From the NCBI RefSeq assembly GCF_015845845.1, contig NZ_LDIG01000146.1, forward strand, positions 1-61,016: 61,016 nucleotides of DNA, read 5' to 3'. Below, piece by piece: positions 36,070 through 45,777 of the stretch (position 1 is the stretch's first letter; every line of letters begins with the position of its first letter). A program made the position numbers and the translations under genes. The stretch comes from Paenibacillus dendritiformis (GTDB taxonomy: Bacteria > Bacillota > Bacilli > Paenibacillales > Paenibacillaceae). Under the pieces are notes generated by a model that saw only the letters and a program-made list of their open reading frames with translations, did not search any database and was not told the DNA's origin.

Positions 36070-38541
36070 ATGTTGAACAAAAAGCTATCCCGTATCAGCG
36101 CGATCTGCTCAATGACTCTTGCTTTATCCCTGCTGCAGCCTGTCCACTATATTCATGCCGAGCCTGCCTCGTCAGCGCAGCAGTCCCCTTCTTCCCCAGC
36201 CGCATCCGTCCCCTCTTACTCCCAACATGATCTCGAGGTGCTCAGCCGCGATCTTGCCGGGATTCCTCTCGACGGCAATTCCTATAACGGCGGCGTGGCC
36301 GCATTCGGGGAGCATGCCTTCGCCGTCGCTGCCGATCCGCGCTCAACCTCGATTATGACCGCAGCCCGCTACGGCCAGGGCCGCATCGCCGCAATTGGCG
36401 GGGAAGCATACTTCAAGCTCACCGAGCCCGATGCGAGCGGCAATGCGATCGTCGCCCGCAACATTTTGAACTGGCTTACGGAAGATTTGCCGCTCAGCTA
36501 TGAGCAAGCGCGCGCGGGGCAGGGCCGCATCTCCATCATTACGAAGACTTCAGACTTCGCCGCACATGCGGATCTGCCAATCGATATTACCCATGTCGAC
36601 CGATGGACGGCCACAGATGAACAAGGCAAGGCTATCCTTAATCCAGCCTCACATCCGATCGCCTTTATTGACTACACCTATGTGGAGGAAGAGGAAGTGC
36701 AGCCGCTGCTGGACTACATACGGGAAGGCGGCCGCCTCGTCTTCGCCGCCAAGGGCTGGGTCTTCGAGCAGTACCCATCCGTGTCGAAAGAGACAGGCCA
36801 AGCCACCGCATCGCTCGCATCCGATTATCCGCTGCAGCGTCTCCTGAATACGGCGGGCTTGTCGCTTATGAACAACCAGGCCACGACATGGGATGGATCG
36901 GCGCCGTTCCTGAATCTGACCCAAGCCGCTCACTATGACGCGAACCACATTATGGCCGAAGCCAAAGCGATCGAAGCCGGTGCGAAAACGATCGGCGAAG
37001 CCGCTATCGGGTTCCCCGATTCCGACGACAAGGCCAAAATGAATATCATCACCTCGACATTAGGCTCGACACTTGGCTCCCTGTCTCCGGCAAGCCCGGT
37101 GTATGCCCAGGTTCATGAAGATGCGGCCAAGCTGGGCGGCATTACGCTGCCTGTCGAGCCAGCCTCCAAGCCCTACAGCGCATCTCTGCTGCCAGCGCTG
37201 ATGGAGCGCCTTCTCCGCGATCCTTCCGGCGCCAAGTCGCCCTTCGCGGATGCGTTCCCGGGCCAAGCCGAGAACGGCGCTCCGGCCGTAACCGACAAAC
37301 GCATCTGGGTTGATTTCGACTATTCCACCTACTCTTATCTGCGTCAATTCTACGTTCCTCAGAACTGGATCAGCACCGGCGTGTACGCGGAAGCGGGCAA
37401 GCCTATCACGATCGATGTCCCGAAAGGGACCACCAATCTCGATGTCCAGATCGGCGCTCATACCGACAACCTGAGCAGCTTGCCGCTGGACAACTGGAAG
37501 CGCGCCCCGGTGATTACGAAGCGGGAAACATTGTCTCCGGGAAGAAATACGATCACAAGCCCTTACGGCGGCCTGGTCTATCTGATTCCGACAAAGCCGA
37601 AGCCGGGAACTGCCGTCACGGTCAACCTGAACGGCGGGGTTCAGGCCCCCCATTACATCAAAGGGACGACAAAGCTGAAGGATTGGCAGGATACTGTTCG
37701 CCATTATGGTGCGCCTTGGGCCGAGCTTCAGACCGATCGGGTGATATTGACCGTGCCTTCGGAGTACGTCCGCAATCTCGATCATCCGGATGAAGTGCTG
37801 AAGCTGTGGGACGAAATGCTGACCGAATATGACAAGCTCGTCGGCACGGCGCCGAACCGAAGCCTCCCTCATCGAAGCATTTCCCTGCCTTACCGTTACG
37901 TGGGAGATATCCAGATCAGCGCCGGCTTCATGCATGCCGGGTACCCGATCATGTTCTTCAACGAACCGTCCGCCATCGATGCGGTAACCGTGGATGGCAT
38001 CAAGACCCTGGACGGATGGGGCTGGTGGCATGAGACGGGCCATGAATACCAGCAAAATGCCTGGACGTGGGGCAAAGTGACGGAAGTAACCGTCAATATC
38101 TTCTCCCTGTACATTCAGGACCGCTTCGGCAATCCGTCTCGTCTGCTGCAAAAGCGGTCCGACGGCACGACCATCTATGACACCGCCTTCAAATATATCG
38201 AGGCAACCAATGCGGATAAAAACTTCAACGATGACAACCAAGCCGACGTGTGGACGCGACTTGTCATGTTCCGCCAGCTCCAGCTCGCTTACGGCTGGGA
38301 TCTGTACACGAAGCTGAACCATGACGTTCGCGAGCTGCCTGCCGATATGCTGCCGAAGACGGATCAAGAACGCATCGACTTCTTCGTTACGAAAGCGTCG
38401 GAGCTGAGCGGAAATAACCTGCTGGAGTTTTTCGACAAATGGGGCCTGAAATATTCCGCGGCCGCCAAGAACAAGGTCGAGGGGATGAAATTGCCGAAGC
38501 TGAAGACTCCGATATGGACATTGAAGGACAAGGAAAAGTGA
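36070..38541 (+). CDS. Secreted M60-family (enhancin-like) metalloprotease
   Basis: This is a secreted zinc protease of 823 residues. A signal peptide (LSRISAICSMTLALSLLQP) is followed by a Pro/Ser-rich spacer and an N-terminal domain (about 55-350) resembling a ThuA/GATase fold. The M60 region begins near 400. The catalytic motif is HETGHEYQQ with H654, E655 and H658, and E672 lies 14 residues after the second His as expected for HExxHx(8,28)E. M60 enzymes include baculovirus enhancins and bacterial mucinases that degrade gut mucin or peritrophic matrix. AAGGAG lies upstream of the ATG. It is monocistronic, with a strong terminator downstream. Confidence 0.88.
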   Translation: MLNKKLSRISAICSMTLALSLLQPVHYIHAEPASSAQQSPSSPAASVPSYSQHDLEVLSRDLAGIPLDGNSYNGGVAAFGEHAFAVAADPRSTSIMTAARYGQGRIAAIGGEAYFKLTEPDASGNAIVARNILNWLTEDLPLSYEQARAGQGRISIITKTSDFAAHADLPIDITHVDRWTATDEQGKAILNPASHPIAFIDYTYVEEEEVQPLLDYIREGGRLVFAAKGWVFEQYPSVSKETGQATASLASDYPLQRLLNTAGLSLMNNQATTWDGSAPFLNLTQAAHYDANHIMAEAKAIEAGAKTIGEAAIGFPDSDDKAKMNIITSTLGSTLGSLSPASPVYAQVHEDAAKLGGITLPVEPASKPYSASLLPALMERLLRDPSGAKSPFADAFPGQAENGAPAVTDKRIWVDFDYSTYSYLRQFYVPQNWISTGVYAEAGKPITIDVPKGTTNLDVQIGAHTDNLSSLPLDNWKRAPVITKRETLSPGRNTITSPYGGLVYLIPTKPKPGTAVTVNLNGGVQAPHYIKGTTKLKDWQDTVRHYGAPWAELQTDRVILTVPSEYVRNLDHPDEVLKLWDEMLTEYDKLVGTAPNRSLPHRSISLPYRYVGDIQISAGFMHAGYPIMFFNEPSAIDAVTVDGIKTLDGWGWWHETGHEYQQNAWTWGKVTEVTVNIFSLYIQDRFGNPSRLLQKRSDGTTIYDTAFKYIEATNADKNFNDDNQADVWTRLVMFRQLQLAYGWDLYTKLNHDVRELPADMLPKTDQERIDFFVTKASELSGNNLLEFFDKWGLKYSAAAKNKVEGMKLPKLKTPIWTLKDKEK

Positions 38542-38581
38542 GTGGGCCAAGCGGATTATTCCGTTTCCTTAAGCCGCGAAT

Positions 38582-38617
38582 AAAGGGATGGCGGGCCGCC
38601 GCTATCCCTTTAATTTT
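38582..38617 (+). terminator. Terminator of the M60 protease gene
   Basis: The stem AAAGGGATgGCGG/CCGCtATCCCTTT is followed by AATTTTAT. Confidence 0.85.
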
Positions 38618-38941
38618 ATGCCTTTTGTGGCCTCATATGGTCGTCGGGGCCCTGCCTTCACACTCCTTTTAACCAGTCTCCCGACGGCTCAGAATGAAAT
38701 CAATGAAGCAATCGGAAGCGTGTATGGTTGTTGGTTGGCCGGTTAGTCGGTTGGTCGTATTTATTTTTTCCTCATTATGCAATCCTTTTGCTCGTTCTCC
38801 CTTTCGTTCAGGAAAAATATCCTCCAATGAGCCTTATGTGGAATCTCCCCTCCGCTCAGGATTCAATATCCGCTGTGCCTGAATCGGTGGTGTAAGCAGG
38901 TTAATTGGCTGGCAGTCCTAATCTTGATTCTGCTGAGCTAC

Positions 38942-39225
38942 GCAATATTGTCCGTAAAAAGCGCAGGTTGCTGGTCTAGCTTTCCTCGGCTTCCCTGAGC
39001 CAATGGGATGTTCGCCGAAAGAGGCACAAATAGCTCCCTTGGCTTGCCTTGCGTGCTCTGACTCATTGGGATATTGGTCGCAAGAGCACATAGGGCTTCG
39101 GTTGCGCTGGCCTTGGCTCTCTGAGCCGTTGGGATATCGAACATAAGAGCCCAAAGAGGCTCGAATGCGGTTGTTGAGGCTGAATCTGACTCAAGGGGAT
39201 ATCGAACATAAGCGGCACATAGCCC
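38942..39225. repeat. 63 bp tandem repeat between M60 and ndoA
   Basis: A core like GGGATATCGAACATAAGAGC recurs at 39005, 39068, 39131 and 39196, with a more degenerate start near 38942. The spacing is therefore 63, 63 and 65 bp. Further degenerate relatives lie at about 38805-38880. As 63 is a multiple of three, an open frame runs through it on the minus strand with 21-residue repeats, but no ribosome site is visible. I see no other feature between 38618 and 39348. Confidence 0.75.
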
Positions 39226-39348
39226 CACCCTCCGCCTCTCGCACAGGCAACAAAAAAAGGCGGGGACAGCCCCACCCGTAGGTTCGAATGTTCTCACGCG
39301 GCAACAAAAAAACGAGGCAGGCCTCGTTCAGTCGGTCGCAATCGGTTT

Positions 39349-39699
39349 TTAAAAATCAATCAATCCGAGGCTGATAAGCAGCCCGTCATCGACCTTGTGC
39401 ATCGTCTCTTCATCTAAGTGTGTTATTTTGTCGGTGAGCCGTTGTTTGTCGATGGTGCGGATCTGTTCCAGCAAAATGACGGAGTCGCGGTCGAAGCCAT
39501 GCGTCTTCGCGTCAATCTCAACATGAGTCGGCAATTTGGCCTTCTGGATCTGGGCCGTAATTGCCGCCACGATGACGGTTGGGCTGAACCGGTTCCCGAT
39601 ATCATTCTGAATGACGAGAACGGGACGCACCCCTCCTTGCTCTGAACCTACGACGGGCGATAAATCCGCAAAAAAAACGTCGCCGCGCTTTACAATCAA
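39349..39699 (-). CDS. ndoA: Endoribonuclease toxin EndoA/MazF
   Basis: This is the MazF-type mRNA interferase, 116 residues, almost collinear with B. subtilis EndoA (UACAU-specific). It begins [20 protein letters not shown] and contains the conserved [13 protein letters not shown] and [14 protein letters not shown]. It lies 3 nt downstream of its antitoxin gene and below alr and ydcC, the usual Bacillales order. In that setting it is a chromosomal housekeeping toxin rather than plasmid-derived. Confidence 0.95.
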   Translation of the reverse strand: MIVKRGDVFFADLSPVVGSEQGGVRPVLVIQNDIGNRFSPTVIVAAITAQIQKAKLPTHVEIDAKTHGFDRDSVILLEQIRTIDKQRLTDKITHLDEETMHKVDDGLLISLGLIDF

Positions 39700-39702
39700 T
39701 GT

Positions 39703-39984
39703 CTACACCCCGCTAACCAAGCGGTCGAGCGTGCCATCCGCTTCGACTTCTGCGTAAAAAGCCTCGGATGCCATCGTCAAGTTAATCTTGGCCATTTCCA
39801 TATAGCCGCGCTGCATCGATTCACGGATATGACGCTTCTTGCGCTCTTGCAAATACAACTTCATCGCTTGGCGAATGAACTCGCTTCGATTCGATTTTTC
39901 CATAGCAACGATACCGTCCACTTCTTGCAATAGTTGGTCGGGCAAGCTGACCATAATTCGTTTGGTGTTCTGAATATTAGCCAC
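39703..39984 (-). CDS. ndoAI: Antitoxin EndoAI (MazE-like, ribbon-helix-helix)
   Basis: This 93-residue antitoxin has an N-terminal ribbon-helix-helix DNA-binding domain (TKRIMVSLPDQLLQEVDGIV, SNRSEFIRQAMKLYLQERKK). The C-terminal tail GYMEMAKINLTMASEAFYAE binds and blocks EndoA. I choose the GTG at 39984 (VANIQNTKRIM), preceded by GAGG, because it gives the same length as B. subtilis EndoAI. GTG at 39996 and TTG at 40002 are alternatives. It likely autoregulates the pair. Confidence 0.92.
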   Translation of the reverse strand: MANIQNTKRIMVSLPDQLLQEVDGIVAMEKSNRSEFIRQAMKLYLQERKKRHIRESMQRGYMEMAKINLTMASEAFYAEVEADGTLDRLVSGV

Positions 39985-40201
39985 CTGTCCTCGCACCCCC
40001 AAAGCCTTTGCTGCCTAGTACCCATTATGTCGATTCTGTAGAAAAATTATACAACAGCATATATATGCTTCATCCATATCGAGTATGTTGCAGACCTTCT
40101 GCCTGCAGACAATCCCTGATACTTATTCTCTCTTCAACGTGAAAATCCTGCCGAAAATGTAAAAATGATTTCGGTAAAAGGTGCCATTCCCCTAAATTCC
40201 G

Positions 40202-41428
40202 TCAATTTATTGCACCTTCGGCGTGAGCCCCCGGTCGCAGCAGCGGGTTAACCACTTTCACGGGCTTCCCGCTCTCGAGATAGAGGCGCGGCATACGATG
40301 GGCAACCATGCAGACGACTTCATAGTGAATCGTCCCAAGATGCTCGGCGATCTCCTCCGCCGTAATGCGCTCTTCGCCCTGTTCGCCCAGGAGCACTACT
40401 TCTTCTCCCGGCCCTGGCAGCGGCCCTTCTTCGCCTAGCGGCTCCAACGAGACCATGCACTGATCCATGCAGATGCGCCCCAGCACCGGTACGCGCCGGC
40501 CTCGGATCAGCATGTGCGCTTTCCCGCTCAGCATGCGGGAATAGCCGTCCGCATATCCGACGGGAATGGTCGCAATGCGCTCCTCCCCGCTCGTATAGTA
40601 ATGCATGCCGTAGCTAATCGCCTCGCCGGCGGGGACCGTCTTCACATGGACGATGGCCGTCTTCAGACTCAGCACCGGCCGCAATTGGATTCGCTGGCGG
40701 TTCACATCGGCGGACGGATACAACCCGTAAGCGCTGATGCCTACCCGCACCATATCAAATGCGGACTCCGGCAACTCCATTGCCGCCGCGCTGTTGCTCG
40801 CATGTATCAATGGTACGGTAAGCGCCTGCCTCTTCAGCTCGTCAATGACCGCCTGGAACCGTTGCTGCTGCAGGCGGCTGTAGGATTGATCCTTCTCATC
40901 CGCACCCGCGAAATGGGTAAACACCCCTTCGACCCGTACGCCGGCAATCGACTGCAGGCGGCGGACACAGCGGGCCGTATCCTCCGGCGTGCGGTGACCC
41001 AGCCGTCCCATGCCCGTATCCGTCTTGACATGCACCTTGAGAAGGCGCCCGCCGTACCGGGCCGACAGCTCAGGCCCCTCTTCCTCCAACTTGCGGATAC
41101 ACTCCTCCGTAAAAACCGTCAAGGATATATCATGCTCGAAGGCGGCTTCAATCCCGGCAGGCGGCGTATAGCCCAATACCAATATCGGCACCTGTACGCC
41201 GGCCCGGCGCAATTGTACGGCTTCATCCAGGAACGCCACGTTCACATAATCCGCTCCGAACCGTTCCGCGGCGCGCGCGATCTCCTCCGCCCCATGTCCG
41301 TAAGCATTTGCCTTTACACAGATGCTCAACTTCGTGGCAGACGGAAGCGCGGCGCGAAAAGCTTCCATATTGTGATGCAGCGCATCCAGCGAAATCTCCG
41401 CTCGCGTGGGACGATAATACGCCTCCAT
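40202..41428 (-). CDS. alr: Alanine racemase
   Basis: This PLP enzyme interconverts L- and D-alanine for peptidoglycan synthesis. The 408 residues fit the family. The Schiff-base Lys is K39 in CVKANAYGHG. The phosphate-binding and substrate regions (DTGMGRLG, SYGMHYYTSGEERIATIPVGYADG) and the CMDQCMV segment are intact. It sits between ydcC and the endoA toxin-antitoxin pair, as in B. subtilis. Confidence 0.96.
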   Translation of the reverse strand: MEAYYRPTRAEISLDALHHNMEAFRAALPSATKLSICVKANAYGHGAEEIARAAERFGADYVNVAFLDEAVQLRRAGVQVPILVLGYTPPAGIEAAFEHDISLTVFTEECIRKLEEEGPELSARYGGRLLKVHVKTDTGMGRLGHRTPEDTARCVRRLQSIAGVRVEGVFTHFAGADEKDQSYSRLQQQRFQAVIDELKRQALTVPLIHASNSAAAMELPESAFDMVRVGISAYGLYPSADVNRQRIQLRPVLSLKTAIVHVKTVPAGEAISYGMHYYTSGEERIATIPVGYADGYSRMLSGKAHMLIRGRRVPVLGRICMDQCMVSLEPLGEEGPLPGPGEEVVLLGEQGEERITAEEIAEHLGTIHYEVVCMVAHRMPRLYLESGKPVKVVNPLLRPGAHAEGAIN

Positions 41429-41617
41429 GGTCAGTCACCTTCTTCATGTCTGTTCATCCCGTTCCATGTAACAAACCTATGTTAATGCCCATGGCGGAGA
41501 CTGTCAACCAAGGAGAGATGGAAATAACCAACCATTACTAAGGAAAATTCCGCTGCTCGCGGTCGGCTGTTTGCAAGAGGCGCAATGATTCGCGCTGCTC
41601 GCCGATAGCGAGAAGGC

Positions 41618-41647
41618 CCGTATCCCGTGGAGCGCCACGGAATACGG
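41618..41647. other. Strong hairpin between ydcC and alr
   Basis: CCGTATcCCGTGG and CCACGGaATACGG form a 13-position stem with a 4 nt loop, just after the ydcC stop. It has no T run, so it may be a processing or attenuation structure rather than a classic terminator. Confidence 0.5.
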
Positions 41648-41670
41648 ACCGGAGAACTGTGCTGCAGCCG

Positions 41671-42789
41671 TTATTTTCCAGGCTGATCCACGAGCGATTG
41701 TGCAATTTTCACCATTTCTTGCTCCGGCAGATCGCCGCTCAGCATCCGGTACTTCACTCCTTCATAAGTCCAGGTGAGCGTCTTCTGCTCCTCACCTGTC
41801 ATTTGCCCATAGGTGAAGCCAAGATCTACCGCCTTCGAGCCTTCGACCTGAAGCCCGACTTCCATATCCTTCGGCCGGGATTCGATCAGCGTAAACGAAT
41901 ACGTGCCCGTATACCGCATCATGACCGGATGATCTCCGCTGTTCGGAAGCTCTTGCTCATCGAGCTTGGCCACGCCCTCCGGCAGATAGGACGGCTCGAT
42001 GAAGCCGAACGGCCCCATATCCTCTTCCACCTGCGCGGTGTCAGGCTCCTGCCCTGCCGCATCCGTACCTTCCGCTCCGTCCCCAGGGGCAAGCGTCTCC
42101 CGGGATGGCGGCTGTCCGTTCTCATCCAGCTCGCCGTTCGGAATCATCGCATGATTCATGCCCGTCATATTGCGCTGCATGTCGAAGGAATCTTTATCGA
42201 ATTTCTTGCCGAATTCGAATTGATTGAACTTCATCTCGACGACAACCTGCGCCTCCGAATCGGTGACCTGCACCTGCTTCGGCGTGTAGTCGCTCTTGTG
42301 CAGCCAGATCTTCTGGCGGACGAGCGAGTCCGTCTGATAATCGGCTGCCACATCGAATACGTAGCTGTCGCCATCCTCGGTGAATTGGCGGCCCTCATCC
42401 GAGAGAATGCTGCGGACCAGAGTCTGGTAGAGGTAGACCTGCCCTTGATTTTCCGGCCACTCGCTCTGGAAGCGGAAGATCTTCTTCAGGCTCGGCGTCA
42501 GCACGAACACGCCCTCTTCATTGCGAAGCACGATCTGCTTGATGTCCTTCTTCTCGTTCGTCAGCTCAATCCGATAATAGGTCGGATCCTGATACCACAC
42601 CTCCACGCGATACTGCAGCGGCTGAGTACCGGAATGCAGCGTCATCGTGCCGATGCCGGCATAGCTTTCCAATTTGCTCATTACTTGATCCAGGTCATGG
42701 ACCACATCGGTTGCGTCCTTCTTTCCGCATCCGGCGACCAGGATCGCCACACTCATCACGATGGCCAACATCCACGTGAGTCGACGCAT
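41671..42789 (-). CDS. ydcC: Lipoprotein YdcC (LolA-like, sporulation-associated)
   Basis: This membrane-anchored lipoprotein of 372 residues has a signal peptide with the lipobox ILVAGC. A LolA/LppX-like half-barrel follows (about 30-200, RVEVWYQDPTYYRIEL, IFRFQSEWPENQGQVYLYQTL). An acidic low-complexity linker (about 225-255) precedes a C-terminal domain (FGFIEPSYLPEGVAKL to YEGVKYRMLSG). In B. subtilis the gene is expressed in sporulation and lies before alr, as here. Its biochemical role is not known. Confidence 0.9.
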   Translation of the reverse strand: MRRLTWMLAIVMSVAILVAGCGKKDATDVVHDLDQVMSKLESYAGIGTMTLHSGTQPLQYRVEVWYQDPTYYRIELTNEKKDIKQIVLRNEEGVFVLTPSLKKIFRFQSEWPENQGQVYLYQTLVRSILSDEGRQFTEDGDSYVFDVAADYQTDSLVRQKIWLHKSDYTPKQVQVTDSEAQVVVEMKFNQFEFGKKFDKDSFDMQRNMTGMNHAMIPNGELDENGQPPSRETLAPGDGAEGTDAAGQEPDTAQVEEDMGPFGFIEPSYLPEGVAKLDEQELPNSGDHPVMMRYTGTYSFTLIESRPKDMEVGLQVEGSKAVDLGFTYGQMTGEEQKTLTWTYEGVKYRMLSGDLPEQEMVKIAQSLVDQPGK

Positions 42790-43024
42790 GTAATCATCCC
42801 CTCTGACATGAGTATTCTTCGATTCGGTGTACTCCGCATCACTGATAACATGTCTATGAGGGAACTTGGCCGATTATGCGGACTAGTTTGACGAGCCTTC
42901 CGCGGTCTCAAAGCCGCGGGCACGGCCGCTGGAACGGCTTCTTTCACGGCAACCAGGGGGGACTCAGCGGGTCGAAAAAGAAAGTCTTCCGATCACGATG
43001 CAGCTATCGGAACAGGCGGCAGCC

Positions 43025-43399
43025 TTATTTTGATTTGGCCCGTAATTTGGTCAAGACAACGGCGGCTTCCCCGTCTTCTTGAAAATAGCCGCTTGGATGC
43101 TTTCCGCGCGCCCATTTCTTGAGCTTGACCGCAATTCCTTGGTCGGTCCCAATCGCGACCGATATTGTTACAGGCTGGTTCGTCCACGTATCCGGCGAAC
43201 GCGTCAATGTCAACCGGGGAGGCTGCCTATAAATATTCGCGATCGTAATCGTCGCGACGGCTTCGTTCCCGGCCTGATCCTTGGCATAAACGGTATAGAC
43301 TCCATTGTCGGAGACGTTGAAGCTGTCTCCCGCGAGCGCGTTTCCTCCAGTGAATCCGATATTCCCCGTTTGAGGGATTTTTGACGTATTCGAGCGCAC
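43025..43399 (-). pseudogene. Remnant of a large bacterial Ig-like-repeat protein
   Basis: The 124-residue frame is an isolated fragment of the repeat type found in giant Paenibacillus surface proteins. It includes NGVYTVYAKDQAGNEAVATI, then PPRLTLTRSPDTWTNQPVTI and KKWARGKHPSGYFQEDGEA. The next repeat starts (KKWARG...GYFQEDG) but degenerates, with small insertions in the SVAIGTDQGIAVKLKK stretch. There is no signal peptide, no anchor and no N-terminal part. The fragment is flanked by a bidirectional terminator. I regard it as a decayed gene end. The gap 42790-43024 shows nothing else. Confidence 0.65.
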
Positions 43400-43407
43400 G
43401 GATCAAC

Positions 43408-43436
43408 AAAAAAAGCTCTCCGAAGAGAGCGTTTTT
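43408..43436. terminator. Bidirectional terminator
   Basis: The stem GCTCTC-CGAA-GAGAGC is flanked by AAAAAAA on the left and GTTTTT on the right. Confidence 0.85.
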
Positions 43437-43556
43437 CGCTTGAGCTGATACATGATTGGACGTGTCCAGTCAAGACGGTTGCTTGCGGCCACGCGACAGA
43501 AGGATCGCGAATGACGGCCGGACTTCACGGATACACTACTCGAAAAAGGAAGGCAG

Positions 43557-43850
43557 GTGCTCCCATTGATGGATCCATCGGATCGCGAGACCGAACATAA
43601 CCATTCTGACGTGTCAACGGTGCAATCGCAGCGCAATGATTTGACGGCCGAGGAGTTCCCGGAAGGGCCGTACGGCGCGAGCATCGAATCGGAATCGCTT
43701 GGCAAAAGCACGCCGTGGCGCAAGGGGCAGCATGGCCCGCGCCCGTACGGCAATGAAAATCTGCACTTGCATCAAGGGTTGAAGCGGAACTATCCCGACG
43801 AAGACCTGATGGCAGAGGATTCGCAGCGGGAACGGATTGAAGATGAATAG
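43557..43850 (+). CDS. Small hydrophilic hypothetical protein
   Basis: I do not recognise this protein of 93-97 residues. It is rich in Glu, Asp, Arg and His and has no membrane segment. A Gly/Pro-rich middle (GKSTPWRKGQHGPRPYG) is followed by an acidic end. The frame starts at a GTG (43557) right after AAGGAAGG; an ATG four codons later (43569) is also possible. It is convergent with the sugar-importer operon. Codon composition looks native, but evidence for expression is only the ribosome site. Confidence 0.6.
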   Translation: MLPLMDPSDRETEHNHSDVSTVQSQRNDLTAEEFPEGPYGASIESESLGKSTPWRKGQHGPRPYGNENLHLHQGLKRNYPDEDLMAEDSQRERIEDE

Positions 43851-43874
43851 ACCCGGCGGGGGGACGGCGTCGCT

Positions 43875-44696
43875 TTATCCTTTTATCGATCCGGCCAGCA
43901 AGCCGCGAATAAAATACCTGCCCAGGAAAATATAGACGAGCAGCGTCGGCAGGGCCGCGAGCAGCGCCCCGGCCATCTGGACGTTCCATTGCACAATCTG
44001 GCTGCCGGACAAATTTTGCAGCGCGACCATAATCGGCTGCTGCTTCTGCGTTGTCATCGTCACCGCGAACAGAAACTCATTCCAGATGTTCGTGAATTGC
44101 CAGATGCCGACGACGACGAAGCCCGTCACGGAGAGCGGCACCATCATGTTTTTGTAGATGCCGAAAAAGCCGCAGCCGTCGATTTTGGCCGCTTCCAGCA
44201 TTTCATTCGGTACCGCCACGTAGAAATTCCGGAACATGAGCGTGCAGACCGGCAAGCCATATACGACATGAATGAGGATGAGCCCCGAAATCGAATTGTA
44301 CAGATGGATGCGCTGCATGAACTGAATCAAGGGAATCAATATGCTCTGATACGGGATGAACATCCCGAACAGCATCAGGGCGAACAGCGCGTTCGAGCCT
44401 TTGAACCGCCATTTGGACAAGACATAGCCGTTCATCGACCCGAGCAGTGCCGATAATAAGGTGGCGGGAATCGCGAGCAGAAAGCTGTTGCTCAAATGCG
44501 GATACAGCTTGGACAAAGCTTCGCGGTACCCGGACCAATCGAGGCTCTTCGGCAGCGCCCACATCCGCTCCAACGTAATCTCGTCCACCCCTTTGAAGCT
44601 CGTGACAAGAAGTACATATACCGGCACGAGAAAGAGCAAGGCCAAGCACGTCAAGCCGGCGTACAGCGTGATTCGGTGCACCCCCTTTTTCGTCAT
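43875..44696 (-). CDS. ABC sugar importer permease (MalG type)
   Basis: This CUT1-type permease of 273 residues has six membrane helices and the EAA loop [18 protein letters not shown]. It ends in the typical [14 protein letters not shown]. It lies directly after the other permease gene, with no gap, and is the last gene of the operon. Confidence 0.88.
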   Translation of the reverse strand: MTKKGVHRITLYAGLTCLALLFLVPVYVLLVTSFKGVDEITLERMWALPKSLDWSGYREALSKLYPHLSNSFLLAIPATLLSALLGSMNGYVLSKWRFKGSNALFALMLFGMFIPYQSILIPLIQFMQRIHLYNSISGLILIHVVYGLPVCTLMFRNFYVAVPNEMLEAAKIDGCGFFGIYKNMMVPLSVTGFVVVGIWQFTNIWNEFLFAVTMTTQKQQPIMVALQNLSGSQIVQWNVQMAGALLAALPTLLVYIFLGRYFIRGLLAGSIKG

Positions 44697-45677
44697 CTAT
44701 CCCTCCTCCTTCCTCATGCTCAACAGAAGATACGGGACGATCAAGAGCGAGATAAGCCCAAGCATGACCATCGAGATCGCGGCCCCCTGCGCGTAATGAT
44801 TGCCCCGGAACGTCGTCTCGAACATGTAGACCCCGGGCATATCCGTGACGAACATCGCTCCCGGACCGGTCATGGCGTAGATGAGATCGAATATTTTCAG
44901 TGAAATATGCGTCAGCATGATGACGAGACTAACCGTAATCGGGCGCAGCTGCGGGATCAGAATGCGCCGGAATATCGTCCATTCGCCGGCCCCGTCCACT
45001 CGGGCCGCTTCCTTCCATTCCTCGGGGATGCCGCGCAGACCCGCCAGATACATGGCCATCGCAAAGCCCGAGAGCTGCCAGACGGCGGCGATCACCACCG
45101 CAATCAGGGCGACGGGCAGCCCGAGCTCAATCTGCCCGAAGCGGAAGCCCGGGATAATATCGGTGCTGACATACCATTTGGGCACATCCGTCATCCCGAG
45201 CGCCTTCAGAATCAAGTTCACCCCTGTCGACGGGTTGAGAATCCACTGCCAGACGACGCCGGTCACGATGAAGGACAGCGCCATCGGGAAAATAAAAATG
45301 TTGCGGAAGAACGAATCGGCGCGAATTTTCCGATCGAGAAGCACCGCCAACAGCAGGCCGAAGCTAATCGTCACGGCAATAAAGAGCACCGTGAATACGA
45401 AGGTATTGCGCAAATCCGATTGGAACCGGAAATCTTGAAAGAGAAACAGATAATTCTTCCAGCCGGCAAAGTCCAAATTGCGGGCTAACGTGTTCCAGTC
45501 GGTGAAGGATATATATCCGCTCCATCCGATAAAGCCATATACAAATATCGCAATCGCGACAAGAGAGGGCAGCACCATCAATATCGGCACGACGTTGACC
45601 CTCTTCCGCCGCCGCGCCTTCCGCTCAGGCGGCATGGATGGGGGCATCGTCTCTCCGCCTATGCCAGCGGCATTCAT
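44697..45677 (-). CDS. ABC sugar importer permease (MalF/UgpA type)
   Basis: This CUT1-type permease of about 326 residues has six helices and the EAA loop KEAARVDGAGEWTIFRRI. The start MNAAGIGGET has CAGGAGGG 6 nt upstream; a frame extension of 20 codons lacks a site. It partners the permease at 43875 and the lipoprotein at 45778. Confidence 0.88.
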   Translation of the reverse strand: MNAAGIGGETMPPSMPPERKARRRKRVNVVPILMVLPSLVAIAIFVYGFIGWSGYISFTDWNTLARNLDFAGWKNYLFLFQDFRFQSDLRNTFVFTVLFIAVTISFGLLLAVLLDRKIRADSFFRNIFIFPMALSFIVTGVVWQWILNPSTGVNLILKALGMTDVPKWYVSTDIIPGFRFGQIELGLPVALIAVVIAAVWQLSGFAMAMYLAGLRGIPEEWKEAARVDGAGEWTIFRRILIPQLRPITVSLVIMLTHISLKIFDLIYAMTGPGAMFVTDMPGVYMFETTFRGNHYAQGAAISMVMLGLISLLIVPYLLLSMRKEEG

Positions 45678-45777
45678 ATTTATCCCTCCTGACCCCGGCA
45701 GCCGGCAGCGGAATCCCGCCGCCGGCCCCGCTTGCAATGTTCGTCAGGGCCGGCCAAGGGCCGCCCCAATCAGCCGC

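Noticed and set aside
38938-39297. 119-residue minus-strand frame through the 63 bp repeats
   Set aside because: No ribosome site or start context is visible and the frame is a direct consequence of the repeat period. I keep it as a repeat and mention the coding option only as a finding.
39349-40002. EndoA/EndoAI as a mobile toxin-antitoxin module
   Set aside because: The pair lies in the conserved ydcC-alr-ndoAI-ndoA order of Bacillales, so it is a core chromosomal locus rather than an acquired one.
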